Shown piece by piece: positions 6,844 to 14,670 of a stretch of DNA of 28,018 nucleotides (the first letter of the stretch is position 1; the number at the start of each line of letters is the position of its first letter). A model generated the notes under the pieces. That model was not told the origin of the DNA and ran no database searches. It saw only the letters and a program-made list of their open reading frames with translations. The DNA is from JABDDM01 sp038240295 (lineage in GTDB: Bacteria > Bacteroidota > Ignavibacteria > Palsa-1295), in the NCBI GenBank assembly GCA_038240295.1, contig JBBSDW010000022.1:1-28018 (forward strand), in the 5' to 3' direction. The translations under genes were made by a program, and so were the position numbers.

Positions 6844-8511
6844 ATGGGAATAGTCAAGCAGTTGCGCTCGCTTTCGACAGTAAAACAGTTCGCGCTTCTT
6901 GCGTTGACCATCTGTGTTCTGGAGCAGTGCGCGGGATATTTCCTCCTGCCGGTCGACGGGCATGATGCAAGCTCGCACTTGCAATGGATCACTTTTTTTC
7001 GACAAAGCATCTCGCAGGGTGTTCTTTATCCTCGTTGGATGCAGCGTGGATTCCATGGCTTTGGGGCGCCCATTTTTTATTTCTATCCTCCGTTTACGTA
7101 TGTGGTCGCCGCTGGCATTTCTTTCATCACAACAAGTACGGATCCAGCGCAGCTCTTCTACTTGACTGGCGCATTTGCAACCATCCTCTCAATTGTTGGC
7201 TGCTACTATCTTTGCCTGCAGATCGGCTTAACAAAACAGAACTCACTCTTTGCGGCGACCATCTATGGATTTGCGCCCTATCGATTTCTTGATCTCTTCA
7301 TCAGGAGCGCATTGAGCGAGCAGGTTGCGATGGCTTTTCTCCCGTTCCTTTTTTGGGGGATCGAACTCAGCATTTCCTCACAGATGCGTCGCCGTAAGTT
7401 ACTGGGCATCATCCTTACCGCTCTCTCTTGGTCCGCCGTATTGCTTACGAATCTTCCGGTCGCTGCGGTCTGTGCGATAGGAGTGCCTTGTTATATTCTT
7501 TTTAGAGTTGAGCGCCAGCAGTTTCGATCTGTTTTCCTTCTCGCCGCTGGATTTGCGATCGGGACATCGCTTTCTGCGATCTATCTCATTCCGATGTTGC
7601 ATTTTTATCCCTTGCTCAATACCGCCAACCTTTTAGGAGCAGCACATGTAGGTTCAGGAAATGTGCTGGTCGATATACTGGCCAAAAAGTCGCTCTCGGT
7701 CAATTTGTATTCGAGCCTGATGCTTGGTGCAATTGTCGTGATTGGTTTCAAACGTTGCGGCCGCACCGGACCGCAACGCGCGTTAAATGCTCTTCTGATT
7801 TTTGTCCTGGCATTACAATTACCTTATCTCTTCACCCCCCTGTTTGCGAAAGTAATTCCCTTCACGGTGATACAGGCTCCCTGGCGCTGCGACGTGATCC
7901 TTTCGCTCGCAGCTGCCATCGTATGCGCCCTGCGTTGGGTTAAACCGGAATCGAACCGTGCGGTTTGGATGCTCATGATCTGGTTTGTCCCTTCTGCAAT
8001 CCTTTCTTTACTTGTGCTCATGCACGTCCAGATCAATCCTCATCCTACCATGAATTATGCATCTACGCCTGAAGAATACCTGCCGACCTCATCCGCGCGC
8101 GTTTCCGATAGTGTCATCGCTATGCACGCCTCAGATCCCGTTGTCCGGTTAGGGGATACGCTTTCGAGAGTAGCGTCTATCGCAGTAACTCCATATGAAA
8201 CAGATTTTGTCTCTACTTCGCAGCGAGACACGAAGGCGACCTTCCATGACTTTTACTGGCCAGACTGGCAGGCGACATCCGATGGTAACGTGCTCGCAAT
8301 ATCTGAAGACAGTTTGGGCAGAGTGGTTACACCGATTCCTCAGGGAACACACCGAGTGAAACTCACACTTGACTCCAACAATACGTATCAGTCGATCGGG
8401 CTGTACACATCGATCGGGTCGCTGATCATGGTTTGTCTCTTGTGGGCGGTAGCGTTGCTTCGGCGAAAGGAAGCTGACCGTGCAACCGTTCTTTCCTCCG
8501 TTGATAAATAA
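6844..8511 (+). CDS. Polytopic membrane protein, PTPS_related (PF10131-like), paralog A
   Basis: This is a 555-residue inner-membrane protein with about ten to twelve hydrophobic segments. After the first membrane helix comes an extracytoplasmic stretch, DGHDASSHLQWITFFRQ, and then LYPRWMQRGFHGFGAPIFYF. The pattern D-x4-5-H and PRW-x-x-x-F-x-G-x-GAP-x-FYFY is the hallmark of the 6-pyruvoyl-tetrahydropterin-synthase-related membrane family. That family resembles GT-C glycosyltransferases with an acidic residue in the first loop, so transfer of a sugar from a lipid carrier is a possible role; this is inference. Residues around 460-510 (HDFYWPDWQATSDG, then RVKLTLDSNN) form a beta-rich periplasmic domain before a last helix and a basic tail. 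The gene has its own start 20 bases beyond the aconitase terminator. Its last 86 bases overlap the 3' end of its paralog on the other strand. Confidence 0.75.
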   Translation: MGIVKQLRSLSTVKQFALLALTICVLEQCAGYFLLPVDGHDASSHLQWITFFRQSISQGVLYPRWMQRGFHGFGAPIFYFYPPFTYVVAAGISFITTSTDPAQLFYLTGAFATILSIVGCYYLCLQIGLTKQNSLFAATIYGFAPYRFLDLFIRSALSEQVAMAFLPFLFWGIELSISSQMRRRKLLGIILTALSWSAVLLTNLPVAAVCAIGVPCYILFRVERQQFRSVFLLAAGFAIGTSLSAIYLIPMLHFYPLLNTANLLGAAHVGSGNVLVDILAKKSLSVNLYSSLMLGAIVVIGFKRCGRTGPQRALNALLIFVLALQLPYLFTPLFAKVIPFTVIQAPWRCDVILSLAAAIVCALRWVKPESNRAVWMLMIWFVPSAILSLLVLMHVQINPHPTMNYASTPEEYLPTSSARVSDSVIAMHASDPVVRLGDTLSRVASIAVTPYETDFVSTSQRDTKATFHDFYWPDWQATSDGNVLAISEDSLGRVVTPIPQGTHRVKLTLDSNNTYQSIGLYTSIGSLIMVCLLWAVALLRRKEADRATVLSSVDK

Positions 8512-10210
8512 CAAGGGTCAGTGTTATCCCGAACAAAAGTATAAGCGATATTCCACTCGCCTCAAGCCCCGCAATTTCTGACGGATGGCGATCAAGCGTG
8601 AGGCGTGCTTCATAGCTCCCTGAAGGAAGTACCGCAGTGTATCTACCATCTGGACTCGGGAAACCGTGTATCAAGGTTCCGTTGACACGAAGATGCCACT
8701 GCGGCCAATAGAACAAATGCAACAGAATTCGGCGAGGTTGACTAAGAGTAACCCGCCACACAATTTCTTCAGGTTTCCGAGAAAGAAGTTGAATCCGTTC
8801 GGGTACGGTAAGGCCCTCGACGAACACGAGTGAGTCATTTTTGTGATCGCTGCAGAAATTTATGACATCGTAGGGATTACGATAACTATATATCGTCGCA
8901 TATTCAGGTGGCTCATACTGACTGAAAATGGGTACCTTGGGGTTGACCCTGAGGTGCAGAATATTCATCCCAGCAAGGATGGTCCCGGTAAATAGCCAAA
9001 AGAAAAACGCAAGTTTCAACCACAAGACTCTTTTAGACCGAGACCAAAGAACGAGGACAAAGCAACCAATGAACAATTCACAAATTTCAAATCGAAAATT
9101 CCACTGGATAAGCTTGAAGAACGGAATCGTATACCAGACCCACTGAGAGATAAACGGGGTATTGAGGTAAAGAATCAGCACTCCGATAATGGCGGACGCG
9201 CCCAACAATCTGTAAGGATCGGTGTTTGTGTCGTGGCGCGCCTGGCGGCGCGCCCAAAGCCAGAGAAAGATCACAGCCAAGGTGCCGAGCGCGTCGAAAA
9301 CAGAGATGCCGGTAACAGTCAGATCCCGGCCTTTGAGCAGATTCTCTATGAAAAAATTCTGCTTAAAAGCGCTATAGGTATCTCTCCACAAATATTGAAG
9401 CCGTGCAAACTTCTGAAAATGAAGCACGGGCAGGTAATGATAGAGCGAGATTCCCGAACCCACCGCAACGGCCGAAATTGCAAGTAAGAAATATCGCACT
9501 CGATCTCGTCGCAACAGCGCGAGAAGATAGGCGGAACAAAGCATCGCTGTCATGATCGAAAGCGGAACGTTGGTCAAAAGCAGGAGTGCCCAGCCTACAC
9601 TCAAAAGAAAAAACATTTGGGCCGTCCTCCTTCCACGCACCATTCGTGTGAGTGTTCCTACAATAAGTGGCACGATCGCGAATGCTGCGTGCGCACTGAA
9701 TGTGTTCATGATGTAGATATCATAAAAGCGAATCGGTGCAAGTCCGTAGATCGCTGCCGCGAGCCATATCGAGCGTTCGTCCGTGCTAAACTCTTTTCCC
9801 AAGTACCAGAACGAAACAATTGAGGCAACGGTCACTATTAATGAAACACAAAAGTAGACCGTATCTACGGTTGCAGTTGGTACAACAGCGGAAAAAAGTG
9901 AGGTGAGGTAATATGCGACTGGGCAATAAAAATAAAACGTTGGCGCCCCGAGACCGGCGAAACTATCAGGCAGCCATCGCGGTATCAAACTCCCACTATT
10001 CAGAACCTTTGCGAACTGACCTATCCAGATCCTATGATAGCTCCCGTCTCCACCGTCGATAGCGACGAAGAACGGGGCAATGAGCCAAAGTACCCCGAGC
10101 ACGGCCACGAACGACCAGAGAACCTTGTCGCTCGTCACCAACGCAATTGCCTGCTTTGCGAGACTCCTGATTCTACGGTCGCCCTGCAGCGTCGATCTTT
10201 TCACACTCAC
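8426..10210 (-). CDS. Polytopic membrane protein, PTPS_related (PF10131-like), paralog B
   Basis: The protein has 594 residues and the same architecture as the convergent gene at 6844. A first helix is followed by DGGDGSYHRIWIGQFAKVL, SLIPRWLPDSFAGLGAP and FYFYCP, then about ten hydrophobic segments, then a soluble domain with LHLFYWPQWHLRVNG and ARLTLDRHPSE, and finally one helix with a basic tail. Shared motifs (PRW, GAP-x-FYFY, FYWP-x-W, LTLD) make the two genes paralogs. A GT-C-like glycosyltransferase role is possible but unproven. Its ATG overlaps the stop of the DUF3078 gene by 4 bp (10207-10210), so translation is probably coupled, and with the upstream GT2 gene it forms a minus-strand operon. 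The 3' end overlaps the plus-strand paralog by 86 bp. Confidence 0.75.
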   Translation of the reverse strand: MSVKRSTLQGDRRIRSLAKQAIALVTSDKVLWSFVAVLGVLWLIAPFFVAIDGGDGSYHRIWIGQFAKVLNSGSLIPRWLPDSFAGLGAPTFYFYCPVAYYLTSLFSAVVPTATVDTVYFCVSLIVTVASIVSFWYLGKEFSTDERSIWLAAAIYGLAPIRFYDIYIMNTFSAHAAFAIVPLIVGTLTRMVRGRRTAQMFFLLSVGWALLLLTNVPLSIMTAMLCSAYLLALLRRDRVRYFLLAISAVAVGSGISLYHYLPVLHFQKFARLQYLWRDTYSAFKQNFFIENLLKGRDLTVTGISVFDALGTLAVIFLWLWARRQARHDTNTDPYRLLGASAIIGVLILYLNTPFISQWVWYTIPFFKLIQWNFRFEICELFIGCFVLVLWSRSKRVLWLKLAFFFWLFTGTILAGMNILHLRVNPKVPIFSQYEPPEYATIYSYRNPYDVINFCSDHKNDSLVFVEGLTVPERIQLLSRKPEEIVWRVTLSQPRRILLHLFYWPQWHLRVNGTLIHGFPSPDGRYTAVLPSGSYEARLTLDRHPSEIAGLEASGISLILLFGITLTLVIYQRRKERLHGQLPFAEATLPPTRDKP

Positions 10211-11064
10211 AGGAATGTATACGTGATCCCGATCGCAAGTGTCTGCTTGACTTGTGTCTTGGGTGTTACCGTGGGGTCATTCAGGATGAGTGCGCTTAAG
10301 TTTACCACGATGAACTTGGTGATCTTGGCTTCGATGCCGCTCTCGCTTCTGACGACCATCTGGCTGAAATGCTCGAAGGGTGAAAAGATCTCGAGTTTTG
10401 ATGCGAGCAGAATATTTTGATCCAGGGGAAGTGCGAATTCGGTTACGGATTCCAGTCCCCCTTCGACCCTTGTCGATTCCACCTTTTGCGTTGAAGGATC
10501 GTCAGCATACTGTGTGAATTGTGTGGTAATGATTTCGCGCAGGGCTACTCCCAGCCTTGTTTTGATGATCGTCGACGGAGCGTAGATTGCACCTACACTT
10601 TCGGTGAAATAGGCAGGATCAAAAAATTTCGAGACTTCTGTCGCCGAATCGTTGGGGACATACGTATAGCCTGGCGCGAATTGCGATCTGAAGGTCGTTG
10701 CAAAGTAGGGATTGACGATCGAATCGAGCTTATACTTGAATAACGATTCCAGATCGATCTCATCATCGGTCTTACGCAAACCATGATCACCCAGACGCGC
10801 CTGACCGAAGGCGAGCTTGTAAGAGTTGGTCCAGGTCGCCGACAACGGATTGTCTTCGGACTTTCCCGTCAGGAGTGCTGAATACGCAAGCGCATTCTCT
10901 CCCCCGGCATTCCAATTGGTGTAACTTGCTTCTGCAACGTTCAAACTCGCAACAACGCTATGCGTCCATGGCGAATGCTTCGATGTATCCGCAGTCTGCG
11001 CGATCGCAGGACGAAAGTCAACAAAAAAGGTCAATGCAAGAAGGTAACCCAGTAACGTGCGCAT
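10207..11064 (-). CDS. DUF3078 outer-membrane-type protein
   Basis: The first 22-23 residues (MRTLLGYLLALTFFVDFRPA then IAQ) form a signal peptide. The mature part opens with WTHSVVASLNVAEASYTNWNAGGENALAYSALLTG, the typical start of DUF3078 proteins, where a Trp-rich strand lies next to the NWxxGG motif. It continues as amphipathic strands rich in aromatic residues (WTNSYKLAFGQARLG, PYFATTFRSQFAPGY) and ends in ITYTFL, a strand with an aromatic residue close to the terminus as in barrel proteins. The length of 285 residues is usual. The family is common in Bacteroidota, predicted to sit in the outer membrane, and has no known substrate. It is the middle gene of a minus-strand operon, 49 bases after the GT2 gene and overlapping the membrane protein gene by 4 bp. 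Confidence 0.82.
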   Translation of the reverse strand: MRTLLGYLLALTFFVDFRPAIAQTADTSKHSPWTHSVVASLNVAEASYTNWNAGGENALAYSALLTGKSEDNPLSATWTNSYKLAFGQARLGDHGLRKTDDEIDLESLFKYKLDSIVNPYFATTFRSQFAPGYTYVPNDSATEVSKFFDPAYFTESVGAIYAPSTIIKTRLGVALREIITTQFTQYADDPSTQKVESTRVEGGLESVTEFALPLDQNILLASKLEIFSPFEHFSQMVVRSESGIEAKITKFIVVNLSALILNDPTVTPKTQVKQTLAIGITYTFL

Positions 11065-11113
11065 GTGGCTTCAATGCTAAAAGAAGAATAACGAGCTTCG
11101 AATATACGAGATG

Positions 11114-12274
11114 TCAGAGCTTCACGCGCTGTCCTTGCCGAAGTTCAACGAGGGGATAAAACGTCTCGCGCCAATAGATGCCTCGTTGGCTTAAGGTTTT
11201 CCACGCTGATCGGCCAAGTACGTAGGCGATGAACAGGAATCCGAGTGGCACAAAAAGGCCGTGCCAAAAACGAAAGCCCTGGTCCGACTGAACGGCCACA
11301 ACGCCGATACCAGGTAAGACCGTATAGAGAAAAACGTAGACGAGGATCATTAACCATGAGTGAGCGATAACCGCAATGACCAAACCGCCGAGGGCAACGA
11401 CGATGAGAAACAGGATCATCCAAAGCGCGCGGAGTGCACTGAAGCGTGCAAATCCTGCGAAAGCATTTTTTTCGAGTCCGAGTATCGTCTGTTTGAATGA
11501 CGCATACCACTCCAGATGCACTTCACCCGTTGAAGCGAAGATTGCAGCCCTCCCTCCTGCCTCTTTCATCAGTAGCCCCACTCCGACATCGTCGAGCACT
11601 TCCAACTTGAGCCATTCAAGACCTCTGCTGCGATCGTAAACGGAACGGCGAATAAGATTAAAAGCACCGACTCCACCAAATGCGCTCGAGCTGCTTTTAG
11701 CAATATCTCGTGCCTTCAATCTCGATACGAACATCATACCGAAGCAAAGATTAAAGAGCGGCAACAAGAACGTGCTACGCTCCACACGCATCTTTGGCAA
11801 CAGAAGCAGGTGGTCGAGCGATCTGCCTTCTGCTTCACTGACCGCCCTCTCGAACGCTTTCTGTTCAAAGTGGACGTCGGCATCGCTTAAAAGCAGCCAC
11901 TTCCCTTTCGCCGCTTTCACTCCTTCGTTCAGTGCGTGCACTTTGCCGAGCCAGCCTTCTGGAAGCGCTGAAACAGTTATTATCCGAACTCTCGGATCGA
12001 TGTTCGCAAATTTATTAAGTATGGCCTCAGTCTCATCGACCGATCGATCGTTGATCAGAATGAATTCGACGTTGGAGTACGTCGTCGCGATCAGCTTCGG
12101 AAGACTTTCCTGCAATGTCATCGCCTCGTCTCGCGCAGCGATAACGACGCTTAGTAATGGCAAGTCACTGACACTTAGGGAATCAGGCAGGGATTTGATC
12201 GCCGAGCCATGCCAAGCGACCTGCGCGAGAAAGGTGAGCCAGAGTAATGCGAGTAGTATGAAAATCAGAATCAC
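11114..12274 (-). CDS. Family 2 glycosyltransferase, membrane-bound, HpnB/CrtQ-like
   Basis: This inner-membrane glycosyltransferase has 386 residues. An N-terminal helix (residues 1-20) is followed by the GT-A fold: LLSVVIAARDEA (41-51), the nucleotide-sugar pocket FILINDRSVDET (71-82), GWLGKVHALNEGV (108-119) and the metal-binding DAD at 131-133 (LLLSDADVHFE). LEVLDDVGVGLLMKEAGG supplies the acidic pair expected of the catalytic base. Three or four hydrophobic segments occupy the C-terminal third. GWLGK-x-x-A and LLSDAD resemble HpnB (hopanoid-associated) and CrtQ (carotenoid) transferases, but no hopanoid or carotenoid genes are nearby, so the acceptor is unknown. It is the first gene of the minus-strand operon with DUF3078 and the PTPS_related protein, pointing to envelope glycoconjugate work. 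Its promoter must lie in the 137 bases shared with the divergent antitoxin-like gene. Confidence 0.85.
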   Translation of the reverse strand: MILIFILLALLWLTFLAQVAWHGSAIKSLPDSLSVSDLPLLSVVIAARDEAMTLQESLPKLIATTYSNVEFILINDRSVDETEAILNKFANIDPRVRIITVSALPEGWLGKVHALNEGVKAAKGKWLLLSDADVHFEQKAFERAVSEAEGRSLDHLLLLPKMRVERSTFLLPLFNLCFGMMFVSRLKARDIAKSSSSAFGGVGAFNLIRRSVYDRSRGLEWLKLEVLDDVGVGLLMKEAGGRAAIFASTGEVHLEWYASFKQTILGLEKNAFAGFARFSALRALWMILFLIVVALGGLVIAVIAHSWLMILVYVFLYTVLPGIGVVAVQSDQGFRFWHGLFVPLGFLFIAYVLGRSAWKTLSQRGIYWRETFYPLVELRQGQRVKL

Positions 12275-12411
12275 GGGTGACTCGGTCGGTATAAACTAAA
12301 GGGCAGTGGTAACAATCGCCTCAGGCTGTGCATTGCAGAGCAGTAACGCGTCCCCCTTCTCGGAATTTCAAGCTGTCAGCAGTTGTTAAGTTGTCGATAG
12401 CACATTCAAGT

Positions 12412-12609
12412 ATGACTATCCTAACAATCCCGATCGAAGATAACGAACGCGAGCAGTTACAGGCACAAGCCGATAAGCTTGGAGTTCGACTCGAAGAACT
12501 TGCTCATCTTTCTATTAAATCCATACTTTTTCAGCAAGATGAGGAGTTTACCAGAACAATGAAGTTCGCGCTCTCCAGGAACTCTGAATTATACAAGAGA
12601 CTCGCTTAG
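12412..12609 (+). CDS. Orphan antitoxin-like small protein (Doc-partner type)
   Basis: This 65-residue protein starts at ATG 12412; the open frame extends upstream to 12328 but that part looks non-coding. The sequence is MTILTIPIEDNEREQLQAQA, then LGVRLEELAHLSIKSIL, and a C-terminal RNSELYKRLA. That is the layout of the small antitoxin/DNA-binding proteins commonly encoded just before death-on-curing (Doc/Fic) toxins in bacteria: a TLTVPI-like strand, an RHH-like helix pair, and a C-terminal NAELYRRLA tail that contacts the toxin. Here no toxin follows. The next gene is on the opposite strand and its stop codon overlaps this one (12606-12609). So it is an orphan antitoxin, or a regulator derived from one. 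The assignment rests on my memory of the pattern. Confidence 0.6.
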   Translation: MTILTIPIEDNEREQLQAQADKLGVRLEELAHLSIKSILFQQDEEFTRTMKFALSRNSELYKRLA

Positions 12610-13463
12610 TGCGACTTCTCACCGCTTCGGAGACGAAACGGTTTATCCTCCGCAGTCGCCAATCGGAACCTCATTGAATATCGCTCCGACTCAACGAGAC
12701 GTTTCAGCAGCTTTACGTTGTCGGTGATGATCCCGTCGACACCACTTTCCAGATCGAGAAATTTTCGCAGGGAGTATTCCGAGTTCACGGTCCAGGGATA
12801 TACGAGACTAAAACTTCCACCGGCGTCCCGCCGCTTCAACGCCTTCTTGATACGTGGCAAATACATCGTAGTCGGGATGAACGGAACACTGGTACCGATG
12901 CCATAGACGAACGGAATCGGCACCCGCTTAAAAAACCGTTCGGCGCGACCTGACGAAATTCCCTCATCGATGCCAATTGCTTCGTCCGTCCCGACCCGTT
13001 GTCGCCGCGTCAGCATTTTCATTCCCCTGGGGACGCCAACGGTCGTCATGATCGAAACCTCAGGGAAATGGGGGCAAAATTCTTCCGAGATAACTTGAAA
13101 AAATTTATTGATATCGTGGTGGAAAGGCTGCTTGAGATCAAAGGCGAGCAAGGAAAAGTTGTTTTCAGGGTGCGCTCGCAGGATCTCGACCAATGCGCGC
13201 AGATAAAGTCGCAGAGGCGGATCGGAGTAGACAACCTTCGAAAGAAATCCTGGCGCAAACGTCCATCGATCCCGCACATTAAAGTCATCCCAGCTCTTGC
13301 CATCGAAGCAAACATCAGGCTCAAGCGAATTCGCGCCATCTTTGATCGCTTGCGCTGCCTCCTTCATCGAATCGGGATTATGCGCGATGATGTAAAACGG
13401 CCGTCGGTTGTCCTGCACGTATTCGATGATGAATGACTTGGTTAAGCGACTTTCCGAAACCAT
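12606..13463 (-). CDS. Phospholipase D/sphingomyelinase D-like protein (PLC-like phosphodiesterase fold), likely impaired
   Basis: The frame is open from ATG 13532, but the first codons there encode a terminator hairpin of the previous gene, so ATG 13463 is the better start (285 residues). The N-terminal core is FYIIAHNPDSMKEA, then GANSLEPDVCFDG. His28, Glu48 and Asp50 have exactly the H-x19-E-x-D spacing of sphingomyelinase D/actinobacterial PLD enzymes, relatives of the glycerophosphodiesterases, and LLAFDLK plus YPWTVNSEYSLRKFLDL and VDGIITDN match the later strands. The second catalytic histidine of this family, expected about 14 residues after Asp50, is replaced: the sequence is FNVRDRW, with Arg64 in its place. 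It may have lost catalysis or act differently. There is no signal peptide. It converges on the antitoxin-like gene. Confidence 0.65.
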   Translation of the reverse strand: MVSESRLTKSFIIEYVQDNRRPFYIIAHNPDSMKEAAQAIKDGANSLEPDVCFDGKSWDDFNVRDRWTFAPGFLSKVVYSDPPLRLYLRALVEILRAHPENNFSLLAFDLKQPFHHDINKFFQVISEEFCPHFPEVSIMTTVGVPRGMKMLTRRQRVGTDEAIGIDEGISSGRAERFFKRVPIPFVYGIGTSVPFIPTTMYLPRIKKALKRRDAGGSFSLVYPWTVNSEYSLRKFLDLESGVDGIITDNVKLLKRLVESERYSMRFRLATAEDKPFRLRSGEKSH

Positions 13464-13499
13464 AGACTCAGAAAGGGTGCCAAAACTTACCTGAGCGGC

Positions 13500-13529
13500 A
13501 AAAAAAATCCGGCGAACAGACGCCGGATT
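13500..13529 (-). terminator. Rho-independent terminator of the T9SS protein gene
   Basis: On the minus strand AATCCGGCG and CGCCGGATT form a 9-bp stem around TCTGTT, followed directly by eight T. It lies about 50 bases after the stop codon at 13578 and just before the PLD-like gene. Confidence 0.85.
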
Positions 13530-13577
13530 CATTTACACAACCAGAGCAACTTCGTCTTACCTCACGAATTCCAAAAA

Positions 13578-14534
13578 TTACTCTTTGACCAGCCTGATTG
13601 TGGAGACCGAGTTAACGGCTTCGATTCTTACGAAATACGAACCTGCCGGCAGCGAAGATAGCTCTACAGGTAGGCTCGACCTACCCTCCGGACGCAGTTC
13701 CATGACACTCGCACCGAGAACGTTCACAATAGCCATCGACGAAATGCCCTTTCGAAGCCCAGAGATCGTGACACGCCCTGTCGCCGGATTTGGGGAAACT
13801 TTGATCGAGCTGAGAGCTGCACCGGCGAAGACGCCATTGCGGAATGCAACGTTGGGTGGTGCTTGACTGTAGTTGAACGTCAGGCCAGAGCACAATAGAT
13901 TGTCGCCGGAAAAACTTGTGCTCGTATCATGAATCACCAATCCATTGTTTTCAAGAATCTGGGCACCACGCTTTAAATAAACCAGCGAGGTCGAAGTTCC
14001 AATGATCTTCGACCCAGTTTCTGCATAGATCGTATCCGTACCAAATTGGAGGCTCAGCGTCACACCAGGATTGACCCAAAGCGAGCCAGTGCTTATGCGG
14101 GAGGTCTGATCTGTATCGATCACCACAGCCCAAGACGGGATTACTGGCGTCGTGCAATCGAGCACATCAAGAAGTAGAGTGTCAATTCTCGCACATCCTG
14201 CGAAGCTCGTCACGAGAATCGTTTTGCTCCCACCGGTCGAAAAAACAATGTCATTCGCTTCATGAGAAGAGTCTAATATTTTTGAAGCCGATGATCCAAA
14301 ATTCCAAAAGATGTGCGATTCGCCGCTGGAGGCCTGAAAACTGATCGGTAAACCGACAGCTGCGCGTGCCTGCAACGGTGTCCTTGAGTGAGATTTGTGG
14401 GAAGTCTTTATCCGAAAAAGACCAAATCGAAAGATTTCCTGAAGGTCTATGCGACGAAGTTCAATGCGATCGAAATGAACAAGACCGGTTACAAGATCCC
14501 GACGATTGCGGAAGTCAGGAGTTGGAGTGATCAA
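13578..14534 (-). CDS. Truncated secreted protein with PKD-like and T9SS sorting domains
   Basis: The C-terminal 75 residues or so are a T9SS (Por secretion) sorting domain: IKVSPNPATGRVTISGLRKG, a VLGASV turn, then LPAGSYFVRIE and the last strand VSTIRLVKE. Such domains direct export across the outer membrane and anchoring or release at the surface. Upstream, GLPISFQASSGESHIFWNFG and STGGSKTILVTSFAGC look like a PKD-type domain. There is no signal peptide. The first 50 codons (14534 to about 14385) are antisense to a DUF72 gene fragment and probably not part of the gene; real homology starts near QARAAVGLPISF. So this is the 3' remnant of a larger secreted protein joined to foreign sequence at about 14385. 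A perfect terminator follows. Expression without a signal peptide would not yield an exported product. Confidence 0.6.
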   Translation of the reverse strand: MITPTPDFRNRRDLVTGLVHFDRIELRRIDLQEIFRFGLFRIKTSHKSHSRTPLQARAAVGLPISFQASSGESHIFWNFGSSASKILDSSHEANDIVFSTGGSKTILVTSFAGCARIDTLLLDVLDCTTPVIPSWAVVIDTDQTSRISTGSLWVNPGVTLSLQFGTDTIYAETGSKIIGTSTSLVYLKRGAQILENNGLVIHDTSTSFSGDNLLCSGLTFNYSQAPPNVAFRNGVFAGAALSSIKVSPNPATGRVTISGLRKGISSMAIVNVLGASVMELRPEGRSSLPVELSSLPAGSYFVRIEAVNSVSTIRLVKE

Positions 14535-14573
14535 GTTGGAAATGATTTCCTCTTTTGTCCGAAAACGCGCTAA
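14388..14573 (+). pseudogene. DUF72/YecE family fragment
   Basis: The plus-strand frame from 14388 to the TAA at 14571 translates to about 61 residues: FVGSLYPKKTKSKDF, LKVYATKFNAIEMNKTGYKI and VRSWSDQVGNDFLFCPK. This matches the N-terminal third of DUF72 (YecE) proteins, which read W-V-G-x-LYP-x-x-T, then Y-x-x-x-F-N-x-IE-x-N-x-T-x-Y-x-IP, W-x-x-x-V, F-x-FCPK. Full proteins have about 250 to 300 residues. The sequence upstream (a TGA directly before 14388) and downstream does not continue the family. It is therefore an internal fragment, left by a rearrangement. The minus-strand frame of the T9SS remnant runs through it. Confidence 0.7.
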
Positions 14574-14584
14574 GTAACGTTTGC

Positions 14585-14643
14585 TTTACTTAAAATACCG
14601 TTTCGCTATTTAAGTAAAGACAAAGGCGTTTTTCTTTACTTAG
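14585..14643. repeat. Three copies of CTTTACTTA, two as an inverted pair
   Basis: CTTTACTTAAA (14585-14595) faces its perfect complement TTTAAGTAAAG (14610-14620), and a third copy, CTTTACTTA, lies at 14635-14643 in direct orientation. The pair makes an 11-bp stem between the DUF72 fragment and the 3' end of comM. It could be a terminator-like hairpin for comM without a T run, or a binding-site cluster. Confidence 0.5.
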
Positions 14644-14670
14644 ATTTCACTAAATTGCTCAATTACCCAA

